Source: Litoreibacter sp.
GTDB lineage: Bacteria; Pseudomonadota; Alphaproteobacteria; Rhodobacterales; Rhodobacteraceae
Reading direction: 5' to 3'
DNA: 6,763 nt
NCBI GenBank assembly: GCA_013042765.1
Contig: JABDPP010000182.1
Location: forward strand, 1 to 6,763
Shown piece by piece: positions 5,758-6,763 of the stretch (position 1 is the stretch's first letter; every line of letters begins with the position of its first letter). The notes under the pieces were generated by a model, which had not been told where the DNA came from, searched no databases, and saw nothing but the letters and a program-made list of their open reading frames with translations. The translations under genes were made by a program, and so were the position numbers.

Positions 5758-6633
5758 TCAAGCACCATCCCAACGCCTCAGCATCCAATACCACTGATCC
5801 GGATTTGCCTTGATCCGAGCGGAAAGGCTGTCATTGAAAGTTCGAGTCATGGTAACAGTGTCAGTGTGCGCAATAGGGGCTTCGAATATCACCTGGAACG
5901 CGTTCCCGTCATCAACTCGAATACCATAGGCCGGGATCATGGGCAGGTTGTACTTGAGCGCAAGTTGAGCCGCAGAAAGAGATGTAAGGGCGTCAAGACC
6001 AAGAAACGGAATGCGAACACCTTCTGAGTGTTTTTCGTCCAGGAGGATCGAGATTATTCCCCCGCTTCGCAGATGACGTACAAGGGCCATTGTGCCGGCG
6101 CGGCCAGTCGCCAGAATCGGCTTCCCCCCAGCTTGAATAGCGGTAAGCACTCGCCGTGCGTAGTGGGGGTTCCTGTGGGTGCGAATGATGGCCCCACTTT
6201 CCAGCCCGTTCATCTTGATTGCAGCGCGAATTGCCTCCCATTGGCCAAAATGTCCGGAAACGATGATCGCCCCCTTGCCGGCTGCATTCGCCTCTTTCAG
6301 GGCTTCTAGTCCTGGACCGGAAACCTTGAACTTGTGGTGTTGAGTTTGAAACTCGGCATCGTGGTAGATTTCGAATAGCGTTCGCCCCATCTGTCTTCCC
6401 ATTTCCTGACCAAGCTCCCCGCGCGCGCGGCTCGTCAAGTTGGGGAAGACACGCCTTGCTTCGCGGTCGAATCTGCTTCTCGCAGGAGGAAACCAACGCA
6501 TGACCGCCGAAAAAGTGTTTCCCAAATTGCGGGACCGCGCATCGAAGGAACGCCACTGTGAAACAGTGAGCACCGACCACAATGGAAGGTATCTGGCGTA
6601 TTGGATCAAAGATTTGAGAGAGGCGGAAGGCAT
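5758..6633 (-). CDS. Lysophospholipid/lipid A acyltransferase, HtrB/LpxL family
   Basis: A 291-residue member of the Lip_A_acyltrans family (PF03279), which transfers acyl chains to lipid A precursors, or in some alphaproteobacteria to other lipids, at the inner face of the cytoplasmic membrane. Key features: GHFGQWE with the H-x4-E catalytic pair His128 and Glu133; HRNPHYAR (153-160), the conserved Arg-Asn-Pro region; LLDEK (197-201) followed by RIPFLG (207-212), where many relatives have Asp-Gln in place of Asp-Glu; and the C-terminal NPDQWYWMLRRW (277-288), the family's P-x-Q-x-x-W-x-x-R-R-W signature. The N-terminus has only a moderate hydrophobic stretch. ATG at 6633 is the first start after an in-frame TGA, with no clear Shine-Dalgarno. 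Which lipid and acyl chain it uses cannot be read from sequence, so I give no symbol. Confidence 0.87.
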   Translation of the reverse strand: MPSASLKSLIQYARYLPLWSVLTVSQWRSFDARSRNLGNTFSAVMRWFPPARSRFDREARRVFPNLTSRARGELGQEMGRQMGRTLFEIYHDAEFQTQHHKFKVSGPGLEALKEANAAGKGAIIVSGHFGQWEAIRAAIKMNGLESGAIIRTHRNPHYARRVLTAIQAGGKPILATGRAGTMALVRHLRSGGIISILLDEKHSEGVRIPFLGLDALTSLSAAQLALKYNLPMIPAYGIRVDDGNAFQVIFEAPIAHTDTVTMTRTFNDSLSARIKANPDQWYWMLRRWDGA

Positions 6634-6656
6634 GGTCGTGTATCATTGTTTTCTTG

Positions 6657-6763
6657 CTATAAACCAAACAGAAAATCACAATATGCACGCTGCCGGCGAA
6701 AGAACACGCAAACCATCTTCAGAGCTCGCCGCATCGTACCAGCCGCCAACGACTCCTTCGGGC
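6657..6763 (-). other. Upstream region of the acyltransferase gene, possibly the tail of another gene
   Basis: Two minus-strand frames enter from the right edge. One ends at TGA 6678-6676 (28 codons, ending GLRVLSPAACIL). The other ends at TAG 6659-6657 (34-35 codons, with G-rich third positions in its first part). Either could be the 3' end of an upstream operon gene, 23-42 nt before the acyltransferase ATG. They are too short to choose between, and I see no convincing promoter. Confidence 0.25.

Noticed and set aside
5993..6688. 231-codon minus-strand frame overlapping the acyltransferase gene
   Set aside because: Shifted reading of the acyltransferase, which carries all family motifs in its own frame.
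1..6763. CRISPR array, tRNA, rRNA, riboswitch or intact mobile element
   Set aside because: No regularly spaced repeats, cloverleaf, rRNA-like segment or complete transposase with terminal repeats was seen.

Overview
The window looks like chromosomal DNA from an alphaproteobacterium, most likely a marine Rhodobacterales (Roseobacter-group) species. This is inferred from moderately high GC, densely coupled genes, a c-type cytochrome with a CxxCH site and a Met-Pro-x-Trp-Gly motif, an FNR/FnrL-type box, and a short HtrB/LpxL-family acyltransferase. No taxonomic marker gene is present, so the assignment is tentative.

Left block (1-3828, plus strand) is a tightly packed operon. It holds the 3' end of an unrecognised gene, then a fold-type III PLP enzyme related to diaminopimelate decarboxylase (207-1637, ATGA overlap with the gene before it). 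Last comes a 729-residue fusion of a urea-transporter-type membrane channel with an M23 metallopeptidase and an unassigned C-terminal region (1639-3828, 1-nt gap). This is the most unusual part of the window. A channel for small neutral solutes, a peptidoglycan-hydrolase-type zinc peptidase and an amino-acid decarboxylase-like enzyme are made from one message. After a 207-nt gap comes a secreted protein with a peptidoglycan-binding-like N-terminus (4036-4638), so a cell-wall theme runs through the block. The joint function is inference: handling of wall-derived peptides, amino acids or a small product of them at the envelope.

Middle (4639-4997) is non-coding on present evidence but not featureless. 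Positions 4714-4888 are a decayed N-terminal fragment of an IS6-family-like transposase, with one frameshift and two in-frame stops. Further right is an 11-bp stem-loop (4941-4974).

Right block (4998-6763, minus strand) has a small periplasmic c-type cytochrome (4998-5396) and a lipid A/lysophospholipid acyltransferase-like gene (5758-6633). The cytochrome is best started at a GTG with a strong Shine-Dalgarno, not at the far upstream ATG. A near-perfect FNR-type inverted repeat (5455-5468) sits where an activator site would be expected for that short form. This suggests the cytochrome has its own low-oxygen promoter and is not read only from the acyltransferase upstream. The last 130 nt hold the upstream region of the acyltransferase and possibly the tail of another minus-strand gene.
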